Below are positions 1 through 7,940 of a stretch of DNA of 20,034 nt, piece after piece (the first letter of the stretch is position 1; every line of letters starts with the position of its first letter). The notes beneath the pieces were generated by a model, which worked only from the letters and a program-made list of their open reading frames with translations, was not told the DNA's origin and searched no databases. Both the position numbers and the translations under genes were made by a program. Origin of the DNA: CAYVQU01 sp964453155 (GTDB lineage: Bacteria; Chloroflexota; Anaerolineae; Anaerolineales; UBA11858); NCBI GenBank assembly GCA_964453155.1, contig CAYVQU010000093.1:1-20034 (forward strand), written 5' to 3'.

Positions 1-182
1 GGTTCGCCATACCCGGCTCTCTCTAAGGAGGAGAAGAAGAGAAATCGCCCTTCGAATGTATATTACACCAACCTAGTCGGAATTACTTGACGCTTGCCCT
101 ACGCTTACCCTACGGAATCCCAACAAAAATGAAAGTTGGCCGTATTTTAGCAAAAAGTGTGACAAACCTGAGAAAATTTCGT

Positions 183-713
183 ATGAAAACTCAATTTTTA
201 AGCCGATTATATATCGATGCTGTCTCAGAAACTCCGCTGGGGCCGGTTTGGGTCGCGGTCTCAGATCAAGGTCTGGTCGCCGTTCAGATTGGACTTGAGG
301 GGGTAACCTTCTCTCAAAATCTGGCAGCCAAATTTAAAGTTATCCCAGTTAATCAAAGATCCAAAACTGAAAAATTTCATTACCAAATCAACGAATATCT
401 CCGCGGCGAACGCCAAGCCTTCGAACTCCCCATCCATTGGGGCACGATGGCCCCGTTCCAGCAAAAATCCCTGCGCTCGGTCGCAGCCATCCCTTTCGGT
501 GAAACCCGTACCTACGGCCAAATTGCCGTCCAAATTGGCATTCCCCGCACCCCGCGCGCCGTCGGCCGCGCCAATGCCACCAACCCGATGCTCCTCGTCC
601 TACCCTGTCACCGCCTGATCGGGACCGACGGTTCCCTCCGTGGCTACGGCGGCGGCGAAGGGATCAAAACCAAACGCTGGCTCCTCGATATGGAAAAACG
701 TCACTCATCTTAG
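183..713 (+). CDS. ogt: Methylated-DNA--protein-cysteine methyltransferase (Ogt/MGMT family)
   Basis: Suicide DNA-repair enzyme that moves the alkyl group of O6-alkylguanine (or O4-alkylthymine) onto its own cysteine. The 176-residue frame carries the active-site motif PCHR at residues 141-144, so the acceptor is Cys142. Before it is the DNA-binding helix region TYGQIAVQIGIPRTPRAVGRA (about 110-130), with the arginine-finger context RAVGRAN. A Gly-rich GYGGG segment follows at 154-158. Residues 1-90 match the variable N-terminal domain. The frame is open back to a TTG at 87, but conserved protein begins near the ATG at 183. The upstream 32 residues look like translated intergenic DNA, and the Shine-Dalgarno signal is weak either way. 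The length fits the Ogt family. It lies 67 bases before the thiolase, and no functional link between the two is evident. Confidence 0.9.
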   Translation: MKTQFLSRLYIDAVSETPLGPVWVAVSDQGLVAVQIGLEGVTFSQNLAAKFKVIPVNQRSKTEKFHYQINEYLRGERQAFELPIHWGTMAPFQQKSLRSVAAIPFGETRTYGQIAVQIGIPRTPRAVGRANATNPMLLVLPCHRLIGTDGSLRGYGGGEGIKTKRWLLDMEKRHSS

Positions 714-780
714 AAATCACCCGATGGTAAAATCCCTCCACTGATAACCGCTTACTGATCACAGACAACTGGAGACTCTT

Positions 781-2010
781 ATGCCCGAAGCCGTAATCAT
801 AGATGCCGTTCGCACCCCCATTGGAAATTTCCGCGGCGGTCTTGCCTCCGTCCGCCCCGATGATCTGGCCGCCATCGTTTTGCGCGCCATCGTCGACCGC
901 ACTGGGATTGATCCCGCCATTATTGAAGAAGTTTATCTCGGCTGTGCCAACCAGGCCGGTGAAGACAACCGCAATGTCGCCCGGATGGCCACCCTGCTGG
1001 CCGATTTCCCCATCGAAGTCGCCGCAGTGACCTTCAATCGGCTGTGTGCCTCGGGCTTGAATGCGGTTAACATGGCCTACCGCGCCATCAAGGTTGGCGA
1101 AGGTGACGTTTTCATTGCGGGCGGGGTTGAATCCATGTCCCGCGGGCCGTACTCGGTCCCCAAAGCCGAGATGGGCTATCCCTGGGGTAATCAGACCATG
1201 TGGGATACAGCCTTCGGCTGGCGATATCCCCATCCTAAAATGGAAGAAATGTACGGCACCGAAGCGATGGGCGTCACCGCCGAAAACATCTATGACGAAC
1301 TGCCCATCTCTCGAGAAGAGCAAGATGCTTTTGCCCTCCGCAGCCACCAACGCGCCCTCGCCGCGATGGATGATGGCCGCATGGCCGAGGAAATTGTGCC
1401 GGTTAGCATCCCCCAACGCAAAGGCGATCCCCTCGTCGTGGACACCGATGAACGCCCCCGTCGAGATACCTCAATGGAAAAATTGGGCCGCCTGCGTCCC
1501 GCCTTCCGCAAAGATGGCACCGTCACCGCCGGAAATGCTTCCGGCCTGAACGATGGGGCCGCGGCTGTCTTGATCATGAGTGCTGATAAAGCAGCTGAAT
1601 TGGGCTTGAAACCCATGGCTCGCGTGGTCTCTTCAGCCGTCGCCGGGGTTCATCCCCGCACAATGGGTTTGGGCCCTGTACCCGCGACGCACAAAGCGCT
1701 GCAGAGGGCTGGCATTGAATTGGAAGATGTTGGTTTAGCCGAGTTGAATGAGGCTTTTGCGGTTCAATCGCTGGCAGTGATTAAGCAGTTGGATATCGAC
1801 CCCGAAATCGTAAACGTCAATGGGGGCGCAATTGCTTTAGGCCATCCATTGGGATGCTCTGGGGCGCGGATATTGACTACGCTGCTGCACGAGATGAAAC
1901 GGCGGGCCAATGGCGGACACCAGGCCCGCCCCTACTATGGGTTGGCAACCCTGTGTGTGGGTGTTGGACAGGGTGAAGCCACTATCATCGAGTGGCTCGA
2001 TAATTCGTAA
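781..2010 (+). CDS. Thiolase (acetyl-CoA C-acetyltransferase / 3-ketoacyl-CoA thiolase)
   Basis: Cytosolic thiolase of 409 residues that condenses two acyl-CoAs or cleaves 3-ketoacyl-CoA thiolytically. All catalytic landmarks are present: nucleophile Cys89 in NRLCASGLNAVN, His355 in NGGAIALGHPLGCSG, and C-terminal Cys392 in LCVGVGQG. The N-terminal EAVIIDAVRTPIG is the classic thiolase start. A GGAGA Shine-Dalgarno lies at 771-775, five bases before the ATG. The sequence cannot separate biosynthetic acetoacetyl-CoA thiolase from beta-oxidation or 3-oxoadipyl-CoA thiolase. No hydratase or dehydrogenase gene lies nearby, so the gene looks like a stand-alone. The 67-base gap before it contains repeated CTGAT words, a milder form of the word-repeats seen elsewhere in this window. 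Confidence 0.93.
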   Translation: MPEAVIIDAVRTPIGNFRGGLASVRPDDLAAIVLRAIVDRTGIDPAIIEEVYLGCANQAGEDNRNVARMATLLADFPIEVAAVTFNRLCASGLNAVNMAYRAIKVGEGDVFIAGGVESMSRGPYSVPKAEMGYPWGNQTMWDTAFGWRYPHPKMEEMYGTEAMGVTAENIYDELPISREEQDAFALRSHQRALAAMDDGRMAEEIVPVSIPQRKGDPLVVDTDERPRRDTSMEKLGRLRPAFRKDGTVTAGNASGLNDGAAAVLIMSADKAAELGLKPMARVVSSAVAGVHPRTMGLGPVPATHKALQRAGIELEDVGLAELNEAFAVQSLAVIKQLDIDPEIVNVNGGAIALGHPLGCSGARILTTLLHEMKRRANGGHQARPYYGLATLCVGVGQGEATIIEWLDNS

Positions 2011-2036
2011 ACTCACCCATCACGCGATTTACACTC

Positions 2037-2519
2037 ATGGCCAATTCAAACCAAACTTTCATTGCCGGGGCGGTTTGGATTGGGCTTTTTTTTCACTTGG
2101 CGGGTGCTGCAATCCTGTATCAAGTCTGGGCCTCCGACTCGTTTTCGTCCAATGCCCCGGCCTGGGTGGTGGTTGCCTTTGGGGTGATGTTTTTTAACGC
2201 TGGTTTTGTCGTCAGTTTAATGGATTCGGGGTTTAATTCGGTCCGTGAACGCGCCTGGTTTTCCTATTTTCACGCCGCCACGCTGCTTTCGATCCCCCTC
2301 AGTTTTTTTGGTATTCTGAATTGGGTTGCTTTCGGCCCCGGCGAACGCGAGTTTAGCGGTGGGATTGCGATTCCTTTTGTGGCGATTGATTTTGGATCAG
2401 TCAATCAAATCTTTGGGCGGATTGTGTTTGGCATCCCCGCCTTGTTGTTTGATGTGGTTGTTGTTTATATCATTTATGAGGGGGTAAAAACCGTTTTTCA
2501 GAAATGGCGTTCGCGGTAG
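2037..2519 (+). CDS. Four-helix integral membrane protein, unknown function
   Basis: I do not recognise this 160-residue protein. Hydrophobic stretches at about residues 8-30, 40-62, 77-99 and 125-149 predict four membrane helices. A short basic C-terminus (KTVFQKWRSR) is probably cytoplasmic. Its second loop has MDSGFNSVRERAWFSYFHA, and a polar segment GPGEREFSGGI lies between helices 3 and 4. It starts 26 bases after the thiolase stop without a clear Shine-Dalgarno, so it may be co-transcribed. Its TAG stop lies inside a palindrome shared with the convergent phosphoesterase gene. The uninterrupted frame and its membrane-protein composition support a real gene. Confidence 0.7.
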   Translation: MANSNQTFIAGAVWIGLFFHLAGAAILYQVWASDSFSSNAPAWVVVAFGVMFFNAGFVVSLMDSGFNSVRERAWFSYFHAATLLSIPLSFFGILNWVAFGPGEREFSGGIAIPFVAIDFGSVNQIFGRIVFGIPALLFDVVVVYIIYEGVKTVFQKWRSR

Positions 2520-2534
2520 GGGCAATGCCCCTAC
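2516..2534. repeat. Palindrome carrying the stop codons of both convergent genes
   Basis: Perfect 9-bp arms GTAGGGGCA / TGCCCCTAC around a single A. The left arm holds the TAG stop of the membrane protein (2517-2519). The right arm holds the TAG stop of the minus-strand phosphoesterase (2531-2533). It has no U-tract, so it is at best a weak terminator in either direction. Confidence 0.75.
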
Positions 2535-3073
2535 AATGGGATGATTTCTCCTTCAATCACTCCCCCATCAATTCGCAACAACCCCACACTTGGTTCGACC
2601 GGGCCCCAACTTAGCTTGATGCTGGGACCGGGATTAAACAGCAGCTTTCCATTGATCCAGGTGTTTTCGGGGCGATGGGTGTGACCAAAAATGAACACCT
2701 TGGCATTCGGGAAAATTGGATTCAAACGCCGGTAATACCGGTTGACCTGATAGCCCCTGATAAAATAACTCAGTTTTTCGGTGATATAACCCGAAAACCC
2801 GTTATGTCCATGGGATAACCCGATCTGAACCCCTTCAAAATTCAATGTCATATTCAGGGGCAGGTGTCCCAACCACCAGATATCACGGTTGCCCTGCACC
2901 GCGTGGACCGGGGCGATCTGCCCTAATTGCTCCAAAATTTCTGGCGAGCAGATATCCCCAGCATGCAACAAGGCGGCGACTCCGGCCTCCCTGAAGATCG
3001 CCTCAATTTTCGGATTCAACTTCCGAGCACGATCCGGGACATGGGTATCGGCTAAAACACCTAGGATGATCAT
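2531..3073 (-). CDS. Metallophosphoesterase, YfcE/MJ0936 type
   Basis: Small cytosolic binuclear metal phosphodiesterase of 180 residues; the physiological substrate is unknown for most of this family. Metal-binding motifs appear in order: LADTH (Asp9, His11), HAGDI (Asp40), GNRD (Asn62), LSHGH (His88, His90) and FGHTHRP (His131, His133). A longer frame reaches 3130. However, the extra 19 residues are translated from an intergenic inverted repeat, and MIILGVLADTH is the standard family start, so the ATG at 3073 is chosen. It is the last gene of the minus-strand run and follows the acetyltransferase after 91 bases of repeat DNA. It converges on the membrane-protein gene. Confidence 0.92.
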   Translation of the reverse strand: MIILGVLADTHVPDRARKLNPKIEAIFREAGVAALLHAGDICSPEILEQLGQIAPVHAVQGNRDIWWLGHLPLNMTLNFEGVQIGLSHGHNGFSGYITEKLSYFIRGYQVNRYYRRLNPIFPNAKVFIFGHTHRPENTWINGKLLFNPGPSIKLSWGPVEPSVGLLRIDGGVIEGEIIPL

Positions 3074-3080
3074 AACGGTT

Positions 3081-3167
3081 AATTGTGAATTGTAATTGGC
3101 AATTGTGAATGAAATAGGCCCCGCTCTCATTCACAATTAGCCATTAATCGTTCACTATTTACAATTA
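3081..3167. repeat. Intergenic inverted repeat built of AATTGTGAAT words
   Basis: Perfect 12-bp arms AATTGTGAATGA (3101-3112) and TCATTCACAATT (3127-3138) enclose a GC-rich 14-base loop. Further imperfect copies of the word (AATTGTGAAT at 3081, its complement near 3161) extend it on both sides. It fills the gap between the acetyltransferase stop, whose TAA (3165-3167) is part of the outer word, and the phosphoesterase start. Confidence 0.75.
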
Positions 3168-4496
3168 GCTTAGCATCCAGATGCTCGATGCCTGCTTAGG
3201 AAACAAGAAGCGCAGCAACGCCCGGCCATGATCGTTGCGGGGGAAACAATCGGCCAGCATCTCGGCCAGTTCTTCCGATGAGTTATGTCCCAATAGTATG
3301 CGCAAGAAAGTCAGTTCGGGGGCCATAAAGTCGCCATCGTCGATATCTTTGGGCTGGTAATGCTCGACCCGAATCAAATTCCCATTTTCAAAGGAAAGTT
3401 TTACACCGGAGCGATATAAGCTTACTTTCAAATCTCCGGAGTAACCGGCCACTGGCGAAGCCGCCAGGCGCTGTTCCAAGACTGGGGTGATATGGGTCAA
3501 GAAATCGGCTAAATCTGGGATGCGCATATACCAGGCATAGGGTTTACCAACACGCGGCATCCGACCGGGAAGTGCCTCGTAAACCGGGTGTTCACCACCT
3601 AGTCCGAACTCGTACCCGGCATATTCGATTTTCTCATCTTTTTGGGCTTGGGCGCGGCCGGTTTTATTGAGATAGCGGATCACTGCCGGGGTAACCTCCA
3701 AATAAGAGGCGCCCGCTTTGAGTTCATACCCCCAAACTCGGATGATGGGACCGTGCATCTTCTTCGGATGCAGAAAAAATCCAACCGGTTCTTTCTCCAG
3801 AGTTTCAATCACCATCCAGGCGGCAGAATTATCTTCACTTTTTCCGAAAATATCGTACTGCCATAAGGCCTCATCCCGCACACAGGCCAGCAGGCTGCGC
3901 CGAATGCCGTAGTCATAGACTTCTGAGATGAAGGGGATATCGGCTTCTACTGCGGGACGGCAGGTGAATTTTTCTGTCTCGTCATCCTTGAGTTTGGGGA
4001 CATGGGGCTGATACCCAATTCGTGAACCGCCTAAGTTGACGCACATCTCATATTCAAATAAGCGATAGTACCAGGGAATGCCCGTAATCCCTTGCATTTT
4101 GTGACCGCGTTCGACACCCCAGTGGTGAATGACTTCAAACATAGCCCGGACCAACCCGCGGCGGCGGTAAGCTTCCGCGGTTCCCACCAGTTCGGGGCGG
4201 CCGACTGCGATGGGAATACCGGCATAACTCCAGGTTTGGGGGATATAGTTGAGAGATGAGACAATTTTATTAGTCTGAGTATCGACAACCACCAAAAAAT
4301 CGCTGGGTTTTACGGTGGGATGCGGCCGAGTCATCAGGTCTCGGACCCAGTTCATCACGAATTCATCTGGCTCGTCACCATCAGACATAGAATGAACATT
4401 CCCGTTGAATTCGACTAACGCTTCAGTGTCTTCCAGCGTTGCACTACGCATGATCAGGCCGTCGCCCAGATCACGAATAATATTATTTTCTGCCAT
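3165..4496 (-). CDS. GNAT family N-acetyltransferase, two-part, possibly Eis-like
   Basis: Predicted acyl-CoA-dependent N-acetyltransferase of 443 residues. The N-terminal GNAT fold (about 12-160) includes ELVGTAEAYRRRGLVRAMF at 102-120, where RRRGL is the acetyl-CoA pyrophosphate-binding turn. This is followed by a GHKMQGITGIPWYYRLFEYEM segment typical of GNAT beta5-alpha4. A second region (about 175-340) may be a degenerate second GNAT domain. The last 100 residues (LKVSLYRSGVKLSFENGNL and onward) could be an SCP2-like module, an arrangement known from Eis proteins; this is inference. A GAGG Shine-Dalgarno lies five bases before the ATG. Upstream is the HEAT-like gene with a hairpin between. 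The substrate cannot be told from sequence. Confidence 0.83.
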   Translation of the reverse strand: MAENNIIRDLGDGLIMRSATLEDTEALVEFNGNVHSMSDGDEPDEFVMNWVRDLMTRPHPTVKPSDFLVVVDTQTNKIVSSLNYIPQTWSYAGIPIAVGRPELVGTAEAYRRRGLVRAMFEVIHHWGVERGHKMQGITGIPWYYRLFEYEMCVNLGGSRIGYQPHVPKLKDDETEKFTCRPAVEADIPFISEVYDYGIRRSLLACVRDEALWQYDIFGKSEDNSAAWMVIETLEKEPVGFFLHPKKMHGPIIRVWGYELKAGASYLEVTPAVIRYLNKTGRAQAQKDEKIEYAGYEFGLGGEHPVYEALPGRMPRVGKPYAWYMRIPDLADFLTHITPVLEQRLAASPVAGYSGDLKVSLYRSGVKLSFENGNLIRVEHYQPKDIDDGDFMAPELTFLRILLGHNSSEELAEMLADCFPRNDHGRALLRFLFPKQASSIWMLS

Positions 4497-4516
4497 TTTT
4501 CCTCAAGTATTTCCAG

Positions 4517-4549
4517 AGACTTTCCAGGTTTTACAAACCTGGAAGGTCT
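4517..4549. repeat. Intergenic hairpin (TTCCAGGTTT arms)
   Basis: Arms of 15 bp (4517-4531 and 4535-4549) with one G-U pair and a 3-base loop. The core is TTCCAGGTTT / AAACCTGGAA. It begins two bases after the stop of the HEAT-like gene and ends about 20 bases before the acetyltransferase start. It has no U-tract on the coding strand, so mRNA stabilisation or a dispersed repeat fits better than a terminator. Confidence 0.75.
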
Positions 4550-4551
4550 GG

Positions 4552-5358
4552 TTATTGTAAATTGATTTCCAATCCATGCCGCTGGAGCGCTTTGACCGCT
4601 CCAGTGATATGGCTTGATTCGCGGGTTTTCGATTTTAACGCTTGCAAAATTGCGGTAACTTCGGCCGGATAACCGCTGGCCCACGAACCTGATAAGGTTC
4701 GACAAATCACCCAGGAATTGGGGGAGGATTCCGATCCCCAGCGGGCTAGCAACGTCAACACAGGTGCAGCCAAACCCTCATTGGCCATGGTGGTCATAGC
4801 CGCAACCAGGGCTGTTCGAACGTTAAAGTCTTCTTCTTGGTCGAGAGGACTTAAAAGTTCAATGATTTGGGTGCTATGGGTTTTTGCCAGGGCGGGGATA
4901 AATAAGAGGGCCGTATGCCGCAATTTTGGAACTTGTTCTTCTAGCCAATTGGTCCCGATAGCCAGCAATTTTTCAAGGTTGGTCGTGGCCCCCACAAACA
5001 AAGCCCTTCCTAGGGCCAGGCGGACATCTGAGCGGGAGTCACTCCCCGGGCGGCGTAAATCCTTGGGGGTTGCATTTTTCCCTTGTAAAAAAAGTTGCGC
5101 TAAAGCCACCGCCCCAATTGCCCGGCCAGCAGCGAGATGGTGATCCAGCAGTGGCCGCAGTTGGGCGGCAGGTAAGGTTTGGAGCGCCGTGCCCACCGGC
5201 AAGATTGCTTTCTCGATGAAACCGGCTTCCAACCGGTCGTTAGCAGCCACACCGGGCAGCGCCAACAGCCCATCCAGGGCAATATCCAGGGCTTCTGGTC
5301 GCCCCAAAAGGGCCGCGGCTTTGAGATCTCTCAGAAGTTGTTTGAGTTCGGTTTTCAT
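4552..5358 (-). CDS. HEAT-like alpha-helical repeat protein, unknown function
   Basis: A 268-residue, almost entirely helical, Leu/Ala-rich soluble protein. Segments such as SDVRLALGRALFVGATTNLEKLLAIGTNWL, VPKLRHTALLFIPALAKTHSTQIIELLSPL and FNVRTALVAAMTTMANEGLAAPVLTLLARW repeat at about 35-40 residues. Each has the paired-helix pattern and the 'D/N-V-R-x-A-L' start of HEAT repeats. This points to a protein-binding scaffold; no catalytic motif is visible. The frame opens at 5397, but MKTELKQLL at 5358 is preferred because the 13 upstream residues are translated repeat DNA. It lies between a PfkB kinase and a GNAT acetyltransferase in the same direction. Confidence 0.72.
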   Translation of the reverse strand: MKTELKQLLRDLKAAALLGRPEALDIALDGLLALPGVAANDRLEAGFIEKAILPVGTALQTLPAAQLRPLLDHHLAAGRAIGAVALAQLFLQGKNATPKDLRRPGSDSRSDVRLALGRALFVGATTNLEKLLAIGTNWLEEQVPKLRHTALLFIPALAKTHSTQIIELLSPLDQEEDFNVRTALVAAMTTMANEGLAAPVLTLLARWGSESSPNSWVICRTLSGSWASGYPAEVTAILQALKSKTRESSHITGAVKALQRHGLEINLQ

Positions 5359-5372
5359 GGTTGTTGAAATCG

Positions 5373-5462
5373 AGATAGGTGATAGCGATAGAGACAATAT
5401 TTTTAAAACGAATTCTCTATCACTATCTCATCTCTCCATCTTTTTCTCTAGTCTCTATCTTA
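5373..5462. repeat. Intergenic inverted repeat of GATAG/AGATAGAGA words
   Basis: GATAGCGATAGAGA (5381-5394) faces TCTCTATCACTATC (5414-5427), matching at 13 of 14 positions, with further GAGATAG and CTCTATC words outside. The outer word supplies the TAA stop of the kinase (5460-5462), and the other end reaches the start of the HEAT-like gene. The same word family recurs at 10514-10586. Confidence 0.7.
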
Positions 5463-6368
5463 CAATTGCAGCTTCTTATACCACAAATCAAGCTCAGGTG
5501 CCGCTAGAAAACCTGCCGCCGCGCCCGTTTCACCGATCTTGTAGGAGGCAAACACACTGGCTTTCCGAATGGCCAGATAGGGGTCGCCTGATTGCGCATA
5601 GGTATGTAAGAAAGCTGAGAATAAAGCATCCCCAGCGCCGATGGTGTTAACCACCCCCCGCGTTGTTACAGCCGGAATTTTCTCAAGAAAGTTGTCGCTG
5701 CGCACGGAGAGCAACGCCCCTTGAGATCCTAATCCGATGACTACAATTTCAGTGCCGTAAGCATTTACAACTTGCCGGGCCCAGTCTTCGGGTGAGGTCG
5801 GCAAGGCCTCGTCACTCATAAACAGGATGTCGACCGCCCGCATAAAATCGCGATTGTAATCGTCGTAAAGATCACCAATGGTATGGACATCGGTCGCGAC
5901 GATTTTTCCAGCTTGCCGGGCGCGGGTCAGCAACTTTCGCGAGAAGTTGATATTACACAGTGCGGCGATTGCACAATCAGAAACCGCCTGATCGAATAAA
6001 TCCAGTGGATATTCGTGTTCCTGAATATCCTTGAGATCGACATTGATCTGGCGGCGACCGGCGTCATCATACAATATGATCGATTGGGCCGTATGTGGCA
6101 TTGTGCCGAGAATATAAGTGTCAGAAATATTATCTTGGGCCAATTCCGACCGGATTTGTTGTTCCGAAAAATCTTGCCCAATCAGCGATAGAAATTGAAC
6201 TTCATTTCCCAATTGGGTCAGGGCTTTGGCGAGGTTATAGCCAACCCCCGAAACGGTAACATTGATCCCTTGGAACGGATAGCGAACTGGAAAATAATGG
6301 ATGGGAAAACCATCAATTTTAAGGGTGGTTTCGATATTGATTAGACCAGAGACCAGGATTTTAGACAT
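5460..6368 (-). CDS. PfkB (ribokinase) family carbohydrate kinase
   Basis: ATP-dependent kinase of 302 residues that phosphorylates a sugar or nucleoside hydroxyl in the cytosol. The C-terminal PfkB signature is clear: VNTIGAGDALFSAFL at 240-254 with the anion hole GAG and catalytic base Asp247. The N-terminal substrate-binding part has VSGVGYNLAKALTQLG (39-54), replacing the usual GGxxxNxAxxLxxLG. Length fits ribokinase, fructokinase and related enzymes, and the sugar cannot be named. It follows a solute-binding lipoprotein in the same direction, which suggests uptake followed by phosphorylation of one carbohydrate, but no permease genes are present. The start has little Shine-Dalgarno support; MSKILVSGLINIETTLKI is the normal family N-terminus. 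Confidence 0.9.
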   Translation of the reverse strand: MSKILVSGLINIETTLKIDGFPIHYFPVRYPFQGINVTVSGVGYNLAKALTQLGNEVQFLSLIGQDFSEQQIRSELAQDNISDTYILGTMPHTAQSIILYDDAGRRQINVDLKDIQEHEYPLDLFDQAVSDCAIAALCNINFSRKLLTRARQAGKIVATDVHTIGDLYDDYNRDFMRAVDILFMSDEALPTSPEDWARQVVNAYGTEIVVIGLGSQGALLSVRSDNFLEKIPAVTTRGVVNTIGAGDALFSAFLHTYAQSGDPYLAIRKASVFASYKIGETGAAAGFLAAPELDLWYKKLQL

Positions 6369-6457
6369 AAGAAAACTTACGAAATGGGTGTAACCCGCGG
6401 TGACAGCCCCGTCTAAGAGCAGGCGGCCAGGATAAGGTCGGTTTGATCAGACGTGAT

Positions 6458-7732
6458 TTACGGGGAGGTTATTTTTTCTAATGCAGCTTGGGTGGCTTGG
6501 GTGGGCGTAACTTGACCCTCAAAGACCACCAGGGTAGCCTCTTGCAAGATCGGACCTAACACCGAAAGCACTTCTGGCGAGGGGATCAGTTGGGCAGAGG
6601 CCGCGATGGGATCTAATTGCGTTCGTAGTGGGATGTTTGTCCACAAAGCCAGGGCACTCGGGCGGGGCGGTAGATAACCCGCGGCTTGATTCCACTCGCC
6701 CAAAAAGCCGCTGATGGCCAGGAATTCTGCCAGTTGGGCGCTCAAAACCTGACGATCAGGGTCCGGACTTGTTAGGGCCCAGGCCCAACCCGTAGCCTGC
6801 GTGTAAGGGATCCCTGTCGCAGTAGGGAGTGGCGCGATCGTGGCATCAACCGGCGGATTTTGAAGATAACGAGAAGCCCAGGTGATGGCTAATTGCGATT
6901 GTTCAGCTGTGAAATCACTCCAAACTTGCTCATCATTTTCGAATTCGCTGAGCCTGGTAGGGAGTAGTTCACTGCGGACCCCTTGTTGGTAAAAAGTCAG
7001 CACTTCGATGAGTTTCTCAGCTTCCAAAATGGGCTGGTTTTCCTCGTTCAGAACCGCGGCTTCCAGGGATTGATAGAGGGTTAAAGTGACCAAACTATCA
7101 CTGGCGGCGGCCGGGAAGGACAACGACTCGGTGATGGTGGCCGTCGTCGCCCAATCACTAGGGTTGGTCTCGATCCGACCCGGTCGATAAACTAACAGCA
7201 ACCCATCCCCGGTGAGCGGGATGCCAAAAGTGTTATTTTGAACATGGGAAACCTGCCGGGCAAAATCATACCAATCGGGATCATCCATAACGGTGGTCAA
7301 TCCATCGAAGGAATGCAGTAAGCCCTCGGTGGCCGCCAGTTCAAGGGTATTGTGTGGCAGTAAAACCAGGTCAGGTAGGGCACTCGGCGCGGCCGCTCCG
7401 GCCGTTCTGAGCGTATCAATAATGCCTCCGGGTCCCTCGACGGCTTTTAACCGCGTCTCGATATTGATCGTAGAGCGGCGCTTGGTGAACACCTCCAGTC
7501 GATCTTTCAGAACTTGCCCTGCAGGAGAACCATTTAGGGGATCAAACTCCGGTGGTAACCAGATTGTGAGGGTCACAGGCCCACTGGGCGTAGGCTCAGG
7601 AACTTCGGTGGGCAGGGGAGTCGCCGCGTTCACAGTCGGACTAGGGTCCATCGTCGGGGTCAAATTCCCAGCTGAGGGTGTCGCACAGCCAACCAGGCTG
7701 ATCAACAAGATTAAAAAGAAAAAGTAGCGCAT
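6458..7732 (-). CDS. Extracellular solute-binding lipoprotein (ABC-transporter type)
   Basis: Lipid-anchored binding protein of 424 residues from the ATG at 7732. Residues 1-16 form a lipoprotein signal (MRYFFFLILLISLVGC) with lipobox LVGC and acylated Cys16. Residues 17-48 are a Pro/Thr-rich flexible linker. The mature domain begins VTLTIWLPPEFDPLNGS and continues with ALPDLVLLPHNTLELAATEGLLHSFDGL, AITWASRYLQ and TGWAWALTSP, as in family-1 solute-binding proteins. The frame is open to 7888, but those 52 residues come from the structured leader and would bury the signal peptide. No ABC permease or ATPase genes are in the window, so it is an orphan or uses components encoded elsewhere. The ligand is unknown; a sugar is plausible given the following PfkB kinase. 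Confidence 0.85.
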   Translation of the reverse strand: MRYFFFLILLISLVGCATPSAGNLTPTMDPSPTVNAATPLPTEVPEPTPSGPVTLTIWLPPEFDPLNGSPAGQVLKDRLEVFTKRRSTINIETRLKAVEGPGGIIDTLRTAGAAAPSALPDLVLLPHNTLELAATEGLLHSFDGLTTVMDDPDWYDFARQVSHVQNNTFGIPLTGDGLLLVYRPGRIETNPSDWATTATITESLSFPAAASDSLVTLTLYQSLEAAVLNEENQPILEAEKLIEVLTFYQQGVRSELLPTRLSEFENDEQVWSDFTAEQSQLAITWASRYLQNPPVDATIAPLPTATGIPYTQATGWAWALTSPDPDRQVLSAQLAEFLAISGFLGEWNQAAGYLPPRPSALALWTNIPLRTQLDPIAASAQLIPSPEVLSVLGPILQEATLVVFEGQVTPTQATQAALEKITSP

Positions 7733-7753
7733 GTGATTCTGTTTAAGATTGAA

Positions 7754-7790
7754 GGTTGAAAGTTGCCCCACGAACCAACAACTTTCAACC
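7754..7790. repeat. Inverted repeat GGTTGAAAGTTG in lipoprotein leader
   Basis: Perfect 12-bp arms (7754-7765 and 7779-7790) with a 13-base loop, 22 bases before the lipoprotein start. Half-copies of the word (AAGATTGAA, TGTAACTTAC) flank it. It can form a hairpin in the mRNA leader. Confidence 0.75.
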
Positions 7791-7833
7791 TGTAACTTAC
7801 AACGGTGAAAAACAAGAATGTCGAGGTGTAAGA

Positions 7834-7882
7834 AGTTTTCGGAAAGAATCTTGAAATTGAATACTTGTTCAAACCGAAAACT
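7834..7882 (-). promoter_or_regulatory. Nested hairpin in the leader between peptidase A and the lipoprotein
   Basis: Perfect 9-bp arms AGTTTTCGG (7834-7842) and CCGAAAACT (7874-7882) enclose a second stem TTGAA / TTCAA. It lies in the 208-base gap between two minus-strand genes, the largest in that run, and no convincing promoter was found there. It could be an mRNA processing or stability element. Confidence 0.4.
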
Positions 7883-7940
7883 GCTCAAGTGTGATGGAAA
7901 ATCTTGTCAGTTTTATTTTTAAGTACATACCATCACGCCC

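Noticed and set aside
87..116. Promoter starting with TTGACG upstream of the Ogt-type gene
   Set aside because: At 17-18 base spacing the -10 candidate (TACGGA) is poor, so I do not claim it.
87..182. N-terminal extension of the Ogt-type methyltransferase from a TTG or an ATG at 129
   Set aside because: Family homology begins at the ATG at 183, and the extra residues look like translated intergenic sequence without a Shine-Dalgarno.
664..1416. Long minus-strand open frame of 250 codons opposite the thiolase
   Set aside because: It is antisense to a full canonical thiolase in a GC-rich region, has no recognisable motif, and its N-terminus is translated from word-repeat DNA.
4454..4705. Minus-strand frame spanning the HEAT-like/acetyltransferase junction
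   Set aside because: It overlaps two better-supported genes in another frame and is interrupted in sense by the intergenic hairpin.
7733..7888. 52-residue N-terminal extension of the lipoprotein
   Set aside because: It would place the lipoprotein signal peptide internally, and the extra sequence comes from the hairpin leader.
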